From an uncultured Paracoccaceae bacterium (lineage in GTDB: Bacteria > Pseudomonadota > Alphaproteobacteria > Rhodobacterales > Rhodobacteraceae): a stretch of DNA of 64,000 bases. A model generated the notes under the pieces. That model made no database searches. It was not told the origin of the DNA and saw only the letters and a program-made list of their open reading frames with translations. The stretch is taken from positions 372,001-436,000 of the forward strand of contig CANLSM010000002.1 of assembly GCA_947493745.1 (NCBI GenBank), given 5' to 3'. The first letter of the stretch is position 1; every line of letters begins with the position of its first letter. This document shows, in pieces, positions 7,887 to 15,826 of this stretch. Position numbers and translations under genes: made by a program.

Positions 7887-9212
7887 TTAACGCACTTTTG
7901 CAACTTCAGGGTCGTATGCCATGCCTTTGATCGATCCATTCCTGATCCGCTCCACGGCTTCATCAATGGCAAACAGAGGCACCAAGAACCATTCCCGTGG
8001 TGTGACAGGGTGACCAAAGCGATCCATGATCTCAATATCCAGCCTTGCAGCCTCAAAGATGCGGTGTAGCAAGTTCTCCAGCTTCACACGGTTGATGTTG
8101 TAAAGCTCGTAGGTAGTCACGACCTCCACATCGGCCATCAGGAATGTTGGGTCCAGTTTGGCGTTTGCGATCCGCTTCTGGACGCTGCCACCCGTCACGC
8201 CGATCTTGTGCAGAAGATCACGGTTCTGGGCAACGATGGGTAGGTCTGACTTACTACGCAAGACATAGATGATGCCGCTGGCTTCATCACCCTCTACTGT
8301 CATATCAGTGAACAGTGGGCCTGCGGTTGGGTCACTAATTGTACGGCTGCTCTTGTCTTTGGACATCGCCCTGTGCAGGGATCGCATCAGCAAATTGCTT
8401 TCGGTGCCGTTATCGAACACCACACGAAGCCGCGCATCCCAGTCGCCGTAGTCTTGTTTGAACTGCTTCCCTACCTCCGCAACGTAGGCTTTCTGACCCG
8501 ACAAGATGTAAAAGCGGCCAGCTTCAATCTCTGCACTTGTCTCGGGTGGTCGTGTTGTTCTTAGCCCAGCATCCAGATCAGATTGGACTTGTTTGAACAA
8601 CGGCTTGAACTTGTCGAAGTCTTCACATCGATCACGGTTTGCGATTTCTTCGGCTGCCCTCTTTTCGGCGGCGGGCCTTACATGGCGCAGTTCGGTTATG
8701 TCAGAGGCTTCATCTTCTAGGTCTTCAAGGTCTGATGCCAAAGCATCAAGGTCAACTTCCTCATCATCGTGATCATCTGCATCAACAGCGCCTATAAGCA
8801 GCCCCTGATGATCGATTGGCCCTAGTAGTTCGGCATACTCAGCATGACCTGCTAGGCCGTGCTTCTGGATGAGCAGTGGGTTGGTCGTGAAAACCTTCGA
8901 GAAGTCGCCAATCGTTGAGGTGTATGCGGCCTGTTCGGTGTCGGCCACGTACTGGCCATGCAGTCCCGTAAGCTTCCGATCAAACTCAGCATAGATTTCA
9001 TTGGCCAAAGCGACGAGCTTGGTTTTGGCGATCTTTGCGTCCGTTGTACCTGTCGAACGCATCATTTGCTTCTGAGAACCTTTCCTCAGTGCGTCAGGCA
9101 TCGTTACGCAAACGTAGTACTTTCCACCTTTAGCGGAAAGCGGGACAAGGGTCGGGGGGTGGTAATCGGGTCGATTTACCAGCCCGATATAGTCCAAGTT
9201 ATAGTCCATCAT
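7887..9212 (-). CDS. integrase-N-terminus / GIY-YIG (T5orf172/MUG113-type) nuclease chimera
   Basis: A 441-residue protein. Residues about 20-85 resemble the N-terminal arm-binding region of tyrosine integrases of the DUF6538 type ('KGGKYYVCVTMPDALRKG', then 'STGTTDAKIAKTKLVALA'). A middle section (about 130-190) is very acidic. Residues 313-420 form a GIY-YIG domain: 'GIIYVLRS' (313-320), 'HKIGVT' (335-340, His replacing the first Tyr), Arg347 in 'VQKRIANAK', and Glu379-His383 in 'KLENLLHRIF', with 'TPREWFLVPL' after it. I see no recombinase R-HxxR-Y set. It is the only gene between att-like repeats at tRNA-Cys. Function is unknown: nuclease activity is expected from the family, an integration or homing role is inference. 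Confidence 0.75.
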   Translation of the reverse strand: MMDYNLDYIGLVNRPDYHPPTLVPLSAKGGKYYVCVTMPDALRKGSQKQMMRSTGTTDAKIAKTKLVALANEIYAEFDRKLTGLHGQYVADTEQAAYTSTIGDFSKVFTTNPLLIQKHGLAGHAEYAELLGPIDHQGLLIGAVDADDHDDEEVDLDALASDLEDLEDEASDITELRHVRPAAEKRAAEEIANRDRCEDFDKFKPLFKQVQSDLDAGLRTTRPPETSAEIEAGRFYILSGQKAYVAEVGKQFKQDYGDWDARLRVVFDNGTESNLLMRSLHRAMSKDKSSRTISDPTAGPLFTDMTVEGDEASGIIYVLRSKSDLPIVAQNRDLLHKIGVTGGSVQKRIANAKLDPTFLMADVEVVTTYELYNINRVKLENLLHRIFEAARLDIEIMDRFGHPVTPREWFLVPLFAIDEAVERIRNGSIKGMAYDPEVAKVR

Positions 9213-9281
9213 ACCGTCTAAGGTAGGTGGAAATATTTGAATTTCAATGCTTTAAGGAGGTTAAGTCTAAAATGGACTGCA

Positions 9282-9298
9282 TGGAGGCGAGTACCGGA
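9282..9298. repeat. 17-bp direct repeat, proximal copy within tRNA-Cys
   Basis: Exact partner of 7781-7797. It begins at the encoded CCA end of tRNA-Cys and runs into the T arm, so the tRNA gene remains complete after insertion. Confidence 0.85.
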
Positions 9299-9355
9299 AT
9301 CGAACCGGTGTACACGGATTTGCAATCCGCTGCGTAACCACTCCGCCAACTCGCC
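9282..9355 (-). tRNA. tRNA-Cys (GCA)
   Basis: A 74-base cloverleaf on the minus strand. The acceptor GGCGAGT pairs with ACTCGCC, with discriminator T and encoded CCA. The anticodon stem-loop is CGGATTGCAAATCCG with anticodon GCA at 9321-9323, and the T loop is GTTCGATTC. It is the apparent integration target of the adjacent element. Confidence 0.96.
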
Positions 9356-9365
9356 TCTCTGCTGC

Positions 9366-9395
9366 GTATTACGCATACCAGTTCGAAACATTCAA
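9366..9395 (-). promoter_or_regulatory. candidate promoter of tRNA-Cys
   Basis: On the minus strand TTGAAT (9395-9390) and TAATAC (9371-9366) are separated by 18 bases and end about 10 bases before the tRNA 5' end. Confidence 0.45.
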
Positions 9396-9759
9396 GTGGG
9401 TGCTTGAACTTTCATTGGGGTTCCGATTTGCCGTCTCCGGCCTCGCATGGTGAGGGGATATCCCGCGTCCAACGGCCGTTCTTTCCGGTTGCTCCGCTCG
9501 CTCATATCCGCGCAGTTTCGGGTGCGGATGTGCTGTGGCTTCGATCCTGCTGCCTCGCCCTTGCGTGCCAGAACTTGGCTTTCGTGATCTCAGGTCACTA
9601 TTTGTCAGGTAATTAACCAATATTAACAAGGACCTTTTTGGTTGAGTCAGATGCGGTTGAGTTTGCATCCGAGACACAAAGTGCCTACAACTTTACCTTA
9701 ATTGAAGCTTTGAGGTGATCTGGCAGACTTGGCCCCATCGACTCCGGAGAACGTGAAAG
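9396..9759 (+). other. gene-free region upstream of the GNAT-like gene
   Basis: No gene with family-like sequence was found. The left part is GC-rich, and the right part (about 9605-9710) is AT-rich with 'AATTAACCAATATTAACAAG' and is the likely promoter region of the gene at 9760. GGAGAACGTGAAAG precedes that ATG as ribosome binding site. Confidence 0.4.
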
Positions 9760-10506
9760 ATGAGTACACTTGAATACTTGAAAGCTGCATCGCTGCAGTT
9801 GTCGCGGCTGGAAGAAGCCGGACTGACCGTACACATGACAAGCGACTTCGAAGAGGTCGAGCTCGCTATCCGCGATATCGGCAAGTCCTATCTGACGCCC
9901 AAGATGGACCCGACCAACAACGACTTCACGGAAGAGAACTCGTTCTGGCTGTTCCTGATGAAAGATGGCGAGTATGTCGGCGGCGTCGCCGCACGGCATG
10001 ACATCCTGCGCACGGAACCTGTCAGCGAGTTCTGGCGGCGGGCCTATCGGCGCTATTACCCCAACATCTCGGGCGAGACGTTTGCCTTGATCGAAAGCTC
10101 TGTTCTGGCAAATATGACAGGTGGACTGACCTATGTCGGGGACCTCTTCATCCGCGAAGGCAACCGGGGCTCACGAGAGGTCCTGAACAGTCTGATGTTG
10201 CTCATGCATATCAACTGCGCGCTGAAATGGGAATCCGACTGGCTATACGCATTTATGTGGGATCGCCATGTCAGCCTGGGAATGGCGGCAAAATACGGGT
10301 TCACCCGAACCATTCCGGGGATCCGGAAATGGGTCGCGGCGCCCGAGGGACGCCGCGATGATGAATGGCTCGTCAGCCTGCCCAGAACCGAGCTGGAGCA
10401 TCTTGTCAAGCTGCAGGCTCAACTAGCCGATGGCGCTGGAATGGTTCGCAACGAAGTGGTTTCCCGCCCGGTCTCTAAACGGGATAAGAAGGCGGTTGTA
10501 TCGTAG
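9760..10506 (+). CDS. GNAT-fold-like hypothetical protein
   Basis: A 248-residue protein without a confident family name. The middle resembles a GNAT acetyltransferase: a strand 'FWLFLMKDGEYVGGVA', then 'LTYVGDLFIREGNRGSREV' (acceptor strand plus an R-G-x-R/S-like acetyl-CoA loop) and a C-terminal 'WDRHVSLGMAAKYGF'. LuxI-type catalytic residues are not evident, so an autoinducer synthase is unlikely. It is soluble, with no signal peptide. Its last 84 bases overlap, tail to tail, an XRE regulator on the other strand, so the two genes may affect each other. Confidence 0.6.
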   Translation: MSTLEYLKAASLQLSRLEEAGLTVHMTSDFEEVELAIRDIGKSYLTPKMDPTNNDFTEENSFWLFLMKDGEYVGGVAARHDILRTEPVSEFWRRAYRRYYPNISGETFALIESSVLANMTGGLTYVGDLFIREGNRGSREVLNSLMLLMHINCALKWESDWLYAFMWDRHVSLGMAAKYGFTRTIPGIRKWVAAPEGRRDDEWLVSLPRTELEHLVKLQAQLADGAGMVRNEVVSRPVSKRDKKAVVS

Positions 10507-11151
10507 CTCCGTGCCGCCAGACGTGCCCGGAACCCTGAAGTCGACCTTTTCAAGCGACAGCAGGGGCTGACCTGAATTGACTTCAAGGTGGGCGCGGACA
10601 ACGCGCTCATTTCTATCGCGGTCCAGATCCTCAAAGAGATTTGCGAGCTGGCCGGTTTCGGAAAACCCGAAGGTCCGGGCCGCCAGGCTGTCATGCCCCA
10701 TCTTCACCGGGATCGGCCGGTTGGCCTGCGTGTCGGGCATCTTGTAGATGTCGATGAACTCGGAAAAGCGGCTTTCGCCGTCCAGAATGCCGCCCTGTGC
10801 GCTCCACCAGTCAATGATCTCGTTGATCGTCGGCTCCACACCAAACCGATGCAGCTTTCCCCGGGCGCGGTTCGACAGCGCTTTCAGCAGAACCTCGACC
10901 TCACGGTCCAGGAACTGCTCATCTTCCTTCATCGCCGCCTGGAAATGGCCGTCATCGATGCCAAGCAACTCATTCGGTGTGACCTTGAGTTCAAGGCAGA
11001 TGCGACGCAGCACCGACACGCCGAAGTCCCGCTTGTGCTTCAGGGTTCCAGCCATGTAGCGATCCGACTTCTCCACCATCTCAGACAGCTCATTCGAACT
11101 GACATTCCGGCTTTTCATAAGCTGGACAATGTTGTCGTGGATGTCGGTCAT
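10423..11151 (-). CDS. XRE-family transcriptional regulator with C-terminal sensor-like domain
   Basis: A 242-residue protein. Residues 4-60 form a helix-turn-helix of the Cro/XRE class ('NIVQLMKSRNVSSNELSEMV', 'VLRRICLELKVTPNELLGI'). A charged linker follows, then a C-terminal alpha/beta region (about 140-242) resembling the PAS-like parts seen in alphaproteobacterial XRE regulators. The start at 11151 is supported by AGGAGA five bases upstream. Its 3' end overlaps the GNAT-like gene by 84 bases. Its own promoter must lie in the AT-rich DNA at 11160-11240. Ligand unknown. Confidence 0.78.
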   Translation of the reverse strand: MTDIHDNIVQLMKSRNVSSNELSEMVEKSDRYMAGTLKHKRDFGVSVLRRICLELKVTPNELLGIDDGHFQAAMKEDEQFLDREVEVLLKALSNRARGKLHRFGVEPTINEIIDWWSAQGGILDGESRFSEFIDIYKMPDTQANRPIPVKMGHDSLAARTFGFSETGQLANLFEDLDRDRNERVVRAHLEVNSGQPLLSLEKVDFRVPGTSGGTELRYNRLLIPFRDRAGNHFVANHSSAIG

Positions 11152-11212
11152 CAGGTCTCCTAAACGGGTCAGAACTGATCCGTATAATATTTAATACAGC
11201 ATAAGAAATATC

Positions 11213-11240
11213 TTGACGCAAGCGATCTTTAAAATAAAGT
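11213..11240 (+). promoter_or_regulatory. candidate sigma70 promoter upstream of the PCMT-type gene
   Basis: TTGACG (11213-11218), a 16-base spacer and TAAAGT (11235-11240) lie in the most AT-rich part of the XRE/PCMT intergenic region. A long untranslated leader of about 250 bases would follow. Confidence 0.45.
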
Positions 11241-11289
11241 GAGACTTGTAACGAGTGTGGAGCCGGTCAGTCCGGTGGGGGTAGTAAGT

Positions 11290-11318
11290 CTGGTTACGAG
11301 TTTGGTTGGTATAACCAG
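11290..11318. promoter_or_regulatory. inverted repeat, possible operator
   Basis: CTGGTTA (11290-11296) and TAACCAG (11312-11318) are a perfect 7-bp inverted repeat with a 15-base spacer, extendable by one more pair after a mismatch. It sits just downstream of the candidate promoter and near the divergent XRE gene, so it could be an operator. No factor is known. Confidence 0.35.
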
Positions 11319-11498
11319 TCGGGCATGTTCGGTTCGTCCGGACCTGCTCGGCGCCCACCCCTCCACTCGTCACCCATCTCCCGAACCTTGCGGCAGGGCG
11401 GCCATTTGCGTCGTGTTCGATCCACTGGGCCGTTGCTGATCTCTCGCAGTTGTGGCAAGAGCGTTGGAAGTAGCCGTTCAGCCAGAAGAGAAGTGCCG

Positions 11499-12152
11499 AT
11501 GATTGATTTCGCTGCCGCGCGTGTTGCCATGGTGGATTGTCAGGTCAGGCCGTCTGACGTGACCCAGTATCCGATTATTGACGCCATGCTCTCGGTGCCG
11601 CGGGAGGCCTTCGTTCCCTCTGAGCTGAGGGAAGTGGCCTATGCGGGCGAGCATATCAGCCTGGGCGGATCGCGGGTCGTGCTGGATCCAAGGGTGATGG
11701 GCAAGATGCTGGATGCACTGTCGCTCAGACCTGATGACCTGGTGTTGGATGTGGGGTGTGGGCTGGGCTATTCGACAGCCCTTCTGGCCCGGCTCTGCGA
11801 GATGGTGATCGGCGTCGAGGAAGATGCCGACATGGCTGCGGAGGCCTCGACGAACCTTTCGTCGGAGAATGTCGATAATGCCGTGATAAACGAGGGCAGG
11901 CTGGCGGAAGGCGACGCCTCTCACGGACTCTATGATGCGCTCATGATCCAGGGCGGGATCGAGGTTCTGCCCGAAGCGCTCGCGGACCAGTTGAAGGAGG
12001 GTGGCCGGGTGGCCGCGATATTTGTCTCCGGAACGGTCGGGCACATGCGTCTCGGACTCAAAACCGCGGGCCGGATCAACTGGCGGACCGAGTTCGATGC
12101 CTTTGCGCCTGTCCTGCCCGGATTTGAGGCATCCGAAGAGTTCCGCTTTTAG
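11499..12152 (+). CDS. protein-L-isoaspartate O-methyltransferase family protein
   Basis: A 217-residue SAM-dependent methyltransferase of the PCMT family. It has 'MVDCQVRPSDVTQYPIIDAM' near the N-terminus, 'VPREAFVP', and SAM motif I 'VLDVGCGLGYSTALL' at about 84-98. The usual PCMT substrate segment (Ser-Ala-Pro-His type) is replaced by 'ISLGGSRVVLDPRVMGKML', so isoaspartate repair is doubtful for this sub-group. It lies just upstream of tolC and the PopZ-like gene, an order typical of Rhodobacterales, suggesting a cell-envelope-linked role. ATG 11499 was chosen; upstream in-frame sequence is not family-like. Confidence 0.82.
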   Translation: MIDFAAARVAMVDCQVRPSDVTQYPIIDAMLSVPREAFVPSELREVAYAGEHISLGGSRVVLDPRVMGKMLDALSLRPDDLVLDVGCGLGYSTALLARLCEMVIGVEEDADMAAEASTNLSSENVDNAVINEGRLAEGDASHGLYDALMIQGGIEVLPEALADQLKEGGRVAAIFVSGTVGHMRLGLKTAGRINWRTEFDAFAPVLPGFEASEEFRF

Positions 12153-12243
12153 CAACACTCCACCAAAAACCACATTCGCGCAGTTGATCCTTGACCTGTG
12201 GAAAACTACGATTCAAAACAGTTGGGTCAAAGGAGTTCAGACC

Positions 12244-13629
12244 ATGTCGAAATCGCGCCTTGTATCGCTTCTGACAAGCGCCGCTTTCGCGTTGTCAATG
12301 ACGCCATCATGGGCGGATACGCTGACAGATGCTTTGATCAAGGCCTATCAGCTCAGTCCTGTTCTGGAAGCCAGCCGGGCGGGGCTTCGCGCCGTCGATG
12401 AAGGTGTCGCAATTGCCAGAGCGGCCCGACGCGCGACCGTCAACGGAACCGTCGAGGGTGCGCTGGGCGGGAACAATCGAAATGACTGGGATCTGAACGA
12501 CACCTATTCGGTCGGGATCAATGCCCAGCTGACGGTTTATGACGGTGGTCAGACGCGGTTTGCGGTCGAGTCCGCGCGGGCCTCGGTATCAGCCGGCCGG
12601 AACGACCTGCGCGCGACTGAACAGAATGTCCTGCTCGATGCCGTATCCGCATTCATGAATGTGCGTCGCGATACGCGGTTTGTTGATCTTGCACGCAATA
12701 ATGTCCGCGTCCTGCGCGAGCAGGTTCGTGCGGCCCGTGACCGGTTCGAGGTCGGCGAGGTCACACGGACGGATGTTTCGCTCGCCGAGGCAGCCCTTGC
12801 CGCCGCCCAGTCGAACCTTGCGTTTCGCGAAGGTCAGTTGAACGCGAGCAAGTCCAACTACCGCGCGGTCGTGGGCGTCTCGCCCAACAACCTCCAGACG
12901 CCGCCCGCGTTGCCGAATATTCCGGCCTCGCTGGAGGCGGCGCAGGCGATTGCGATGCGTGAAAACCCCTCGCTGATCGCCGCGCGCTTCGATGAGATTT
13001 CGGCCGAGTTCGATCTCAAGCGGGCGCGAGCCGCCAAGGGTCCGAGCGCCACGCTGAGCGCAGGTGCGTCCCGAGGGCTGAATACCGGCACCGATGGTCA
13101 GGACATCACGTCGGCGCAGATATCGCTTCAGGGCAATCTGCCGATCTATACCGGCGGTCGTCTCCCGGCGCTTCAGCGTCAGGCGGCGGCAACGCTCGCC
13201 ACCCGCAAGGCGGAGGTACAAAACACCGCCCGTGTCGTGCGTCAGAACACAGCCGATGCGTGGTCCAACCTTCAGGTGGCACGTGCCACCGTCGTCTCGG
13301 ACCGGGAGCAGGTCCGCGCCGCTCAGGTCGCCTTTGACGGCGTTCAGGAAGAAGCGACGCTGGGGGCGCGAACAACATTGGATGTGCTTGATACCGAGCA
13401 GGATCTGCGGGATGCGCAGGTTCAGTTGGTATCGTCGCTAAGGGATGAGTACGTGGCAGCCTACAGCCTGCTGTCCGCGATGGGGCTCTTGAGTGTCGAG
13501 TATCTTGGGTTGGGCATTCCGACCTATGATCCCGACATCAACTATCAGCAGGTTCAGAACGCGCCGATCTCGACGGTGCGCGGACGGACGCTGGACCGGA
13601 TCAAGGACCGGTACCAGACATCCGACTGA
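12244..13629 (+). CDS. tolC: TolC family outer-membrane efflux channel
   Basis: A 461-residue outer-membrane protein with signal peptide (MSKSRLVSLL..., cleavage after 'PSWA'). It has two OEP repeats: 'LTDALIKAYQLSPVLEASRA' with 'YDGGQTRFAVESARASV', and 'LPIYTGGRLPALQRQAAA' with 'LGARTTLDVLDTEQDLRDAQ'. TolC trimers form the exit duct of type I secretion and RND efflux systems. No membrane-fusion or ABC partner is nearby, as is usual for a shared TolC. AAAGGAG lies 8 bases before ATG 12244. Confidence 0.95.
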   Translation: MSKSRLVSLLTSAAFALSMTPSWADTLTDALIKAYQLSPVLEASRAGLRAVDEGVAIARAARRATVNGTVEGALGGNNRNDWDLNDTYSVGINAQLTVYDGGQTRFAVESARASVSAGRNDLRATEQNVLLDAVSAFMNVRRDTRFVDLARNNVRVLREQVRAARDRFEVGEVTRTDVSLAEAALAAAQSNLAFREGQLNASKSNYRAVVGVSPNNLQTPPALPNIPASLEAAQAIAMRENPSLIAARFDEISAEFDLKRARAAKGPSATLSAGASRGLNTGTDGQDITSAQISLQGNLPIYTGGRLPALQRQAAATLATRKAEVQNTARVVRQNTADAWSNLQVARATVVSDREQVRAAQVAFDGVQEEATLGARTTLDVLDTEQDLRDAQVQLVSSLRDEYVAAYSLLSAMGLLSVEYLGLGIPTYDPDINYQQVQNAPISTVRGRTLDRIKDRYQTSD

Positions 13630-13667
13630 CTGATCGCTGGTAGGTATTGGGACAGGAAAGACGTGTA

Positions 13668-14189
13668 ATGTCAGAGGGCGAAGGATCAAACGATCCCGGC
13701 GAAACGAACGAGGTTTTGTCTTCCATCCGTAAGCTTGTGGCCGATGATGCAGAGGCGCGTAAGGCCAGTGAGGATGCCGGAGACGGGGACGACAAGCCCG
13801 CGCCGCTGATCCTGACCAAGGATCTGCGGGTCGGCGAAGCAGAAACAGAAGCCGAAGAAAGCAAGGACGCGGAGGCACCTGAAGAGGCAGCACCCGAGGA
13901 GGCAGCGTCCGAAGAGGTTGCATCCGATCCTGTCGCGAGCTTCCCGCCCGTCGGTCTTCGCCTTGTCGAGGCGAAGGACAAGGATGAGGCGCTCTCCGAA
14001 GAGGAGGCTGAGGCGACCGTCGCCGCCCATTTCGACGAACCTCAGTTGAAGGAACTGGTGGCAGAGATGGTCCGCGAAGAACTGCGCGGTGAACTTGGCG
14101 AGAAAATCACCCGCAACATTCGCAAGATGGTGCGCCGGGAGATCGCCAAGGCGCTGGAAGAGGATGACGGGGATCGGCTCGATATCTAG
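13668..14189 (+). CDS. DUF2497 / PopZ-like polar organising protein
   Basis: A 173-residue acidic protein: a short N-terminal helix ('NEVLSSIRKLVADDAEAR'), a long Glu/Ala-rich disordered linker (about 35-115), and the conserved C-terminal helices 'LKELVAEMVREELRGELGEK' and 'ITRNIRKMVRREIAKALEED'. Caulobacter PopZ has this architecture and forms polar condensates that anchor the chromosome. The function here is inferred from that family. It follows tolC closely, and in many relatives valS comes next; here valS is 7 kb away. ATG 13668 is preceded by AGGAAAG. Confidence 0.82.
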   Translation: MSEGEGSNDPGETNEVLSSIRKLVADDAEARKASEDAGDGDDKPAPLILTKDLRVGEAETEAEESKDAEAPEEAAPEEAASEEVASDPVASFPPVGLRLVEAKDKDEALSEEEAEATVAAHFDEPQLKELVAEMVREELRGELGEKITRNIRKMVRREIAKALEEDDGDRLDI

Positions 14190-14210
14190 ATCAGCCCGCC
14201 CGTCCGGCCC

Positions 14211-14783
14211 TTGAATACGCCCGCTCACCTTATCCTGGGCTCGGCGGTTTTTGCCCGACCTGACGCCTACAAGGTGAATGTGGCGACGCTGACGGGCGCA
14301 TTCCTGCCGGATGCCTCGCTCTACTTCATGTTTTTCTGGCACAGTCTCGTTCTGGGCACGAGCGAGCGGATCATCTTCGACCAGATCTATTTCAGCCCTT
14401 TCTGGCAACAGGTCTTTGCCATCGACAACTCGGTCTTCGTCTGGGCCGGACTTCTCTGGATCGCATTTCTGTCAGGGCGGCTTTGGGCGATTGCATTCGC
14501 CGTGTCGGGGCTTTTGCATCTCGCCCTTGATTTTCCGCTGCACCACGATGACGGGCGGGCGCATTTCTGGCCGGTCAGTGACTGGATATTTGAGAGCCCG
14601 GTCAGCTACTGGGACCCGCAGGCCCATGGCCAGATCATGGGAGGGATCGAGCTTGTCCTCTGCTTTGCGCTGCTTGTTGTGCTGTGGCGGCGGTTTTCAG
14701 AACTGCCTGCGAGGCTGATGATCGGGCTGGCGGCTACGACGATCCTTGCGCCCCCAATTCTGTTTGCGCTGATGCTGGGGTGA
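14211..14783 (+). CDS. integral membrane protein, YdjM-like metal-dependent hydrolase type
   Basis: A 190-residue protein with about four membrane segments. His5 in 'NTPAHLILG', Asp in 'GAFLPDASLY', and a cluster 'LHLALDFPLHHDDGRAHFWP' resemble the histidine/aspartate pattern of membrane-bound YdjM-like putative hydrolases. Homologues in this group are often labelled CobQ, which the sequence does not support. It starts at TTG 14211, 22 bases after the PopZ-like stop. Its last 50 bases overlap the convergent DUF2235 gene. Function unproven. Confidence 0.65.
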   Translation: MNTPAHLILGSAVFARPDAYKVNVATLTGAFLPDASLYFMFFWHSLVLGTSERIIFDQIYFSPFWQQVFAIDNSVFVWAGLLWIAFLSGRLWAIAFAVSGLLHLALDFPLHHDDGRAHFWPVSDWIFESPVSYWDPQAHGQIMGGIELVLCFALLVVLWRRFSELPARLMIGLAATTILAPPILFALMLG

Positions 14784-15777
14784 GCCAGCGCGCTTTGGGC
14801 CGGTATCCCGGAACACCGGCCTGCCTCTGATCAACCGTCGGATGCTCGGATTCCGAACCGCATGCACCGGCAATCCGTGGTTTTCTCAAAACGAAAAACT
14901 TGGCAGACCCGCGCCTGTTGCCATGCATCGGCGCGCAGGCGTCCTGTTCGAACCGTTCCCGCCATCCGCTCGGCAGGATCAGCCCGCATTGCTCCGCCCG
15001 CTCCAGCATCCAGTGCAGCGGAATGTTGGCGAGTGGACGGGCGCTCGACTTACGCCAGACCTGCCCGCCGATATCCGCGTGTGTTCCGGCAAACCAGACC
15101 TGCTGCAAATTCCCTGACCAGTCCTCATGCTGCTTCCATGGCAGCGGTGCATAGGCCGTCCGTGTCTCATCAAGGGCGAGCGCCTGATAGGCATGGCGCA
15201 CATTGCGTCCGAGCCGGTGGTCGTGAAACTCGGTCGCCATGGGGGCAAGACGTGACAGAACAGGGTAGGGGAGCCCCAGCGCCCGGACCGTGTCCCAGAC
15301 CCCGATCATCTCGATCGGGACATTGCGACGGCAGAACTTGGCCGAGAAAAGGCGCGCCTGATTGGTCAGACGCTCGGCCTCATAGTAGCGAAAGGCCCGG
15401 TGAATGCGGCGCTGCGTGGCATGGCGTCGTTTCAGCAATCCGATCCGGTCAATGAACCCGGCCAGCGAGCGGGCGGCATAGGCCCCGCGCGAGTAGCCGA
15501 ACAGCATGATCTTGTCACCCGGCTGATAGCGCGAGCAGAGCGTCGAATAGCCCGCCTCGATGGAGAGATTCACGCCCTGACCCGCAGCCACGTTCAGCCA
15601 TTTGTTCCAGCCATCGCCCTGAACGCCGGGATCATAGCCGACCGTCTGATCAATCCGGGGACCCATTTCCTCCAGCAATTTGTAGAGCAGGCCCGCATTG
15701 GTTTCATAGCCGTTGATCAGGCGGCTGAGTGTGCCGTCTATGATGAAGACATGGGTGCGGCTTGGACGGTCTGACAT
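14734..15777 (-). CDS. DUF2235 alpha/beta-hydrolase (Tle1-like)
   Basis: A 347-residue protein with the DUF2235 fold shared with type VI lipase effectors. It has 'HVFIIDGTLS' at the N-terminus, nucleophile elbow 'LFGYSRGAYAARSL' near residue 95, 'GVWDTVRALG', and 'WFAGTHADIGGQV' carrying the probable catalytic His/Asp. No VgrG, PAAR or immunity gene is nearby, so a housekeeping lipase or unknown role is as likely as an effector. No signal peptide. The 3' end overlaps the preceding plus-strand gene by 50 bases. Confidence 0.83.
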   Translation of the reverse strand: MSDRPSRTHVFIIDGTLSRLINGYETNAGLLYKLLEEMGPRIDQTVGYDPGVQGDGWNKWLNVAAGQGVNLSIEAGYSTLCSRYQPGDKIMLFGYSRGAYAARSLAGFIDRIGLLKRRHATQRRIHRAFRYYEAERLTNQARLFSAKFCRRNVPIEMIGVWDTVRALGLPYPVLSRLAPMATEFHDHRLGRNVRHAYQALALDETRTAYAPLPWKQHEDWSGNLQQVWFAGTHADIGGQVWRKSSARPLANIPLHWMLERAEQCGLILPSGWRERFEQDACAPMHGNRRGSAKFFVLRKPRIAGACGSESEHPTVDQRQAGVPGYRPKARWLTPASAQTELGAQGSS

Positions 15778-15826
15778 ATGTGCGATGTTATGATGGGTGC
15801 GGGGTCACGCTCAAGTTGCGATTGCG

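Larger units (their letters stand above)
7781..9298 (-). mobile_element. tRNA-Cys mini integrative element carrying one GIY-YIG gene
   Basis: About 1.5 kb between two exact 17-bp repeats, one being the 3' end of tRNA-Cys. Base composition is visibly lower in GC (about half) than the flanking coding DNA. It encodes a single gene (7887-9212) and nothing else I can recognise: no separate integrase, excisionase, transposase or IS inverted repeats. Insertion downstream of an intact tRNA gene is the usual arrangement for integrative elements. Mobility is inferred, not shown. Confidence 0.72.

Noticed and set aside
9272-9337. Plus-strand 21-codon frame behind AAGGAGG, running antisense through tRNA-Cys
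   Set aside because: It is fixed by the tRNA sequence and the repeat; no evidence of coding beyond a chance Shine-Dalgarno.
9760-10506. LuxI-type autoinducer synthase
   Set aside because: Size and the conserved Arg/Trp/Asp/Glu pattern of LuxI do not fit; a GNAT-like fold is better.
14734-15777. Type VI secretion effector locus
   Set aside because: Only the DUF2235 hydrolase is present; no VgrG, PAAR, adaptor or immunity gene nearby.
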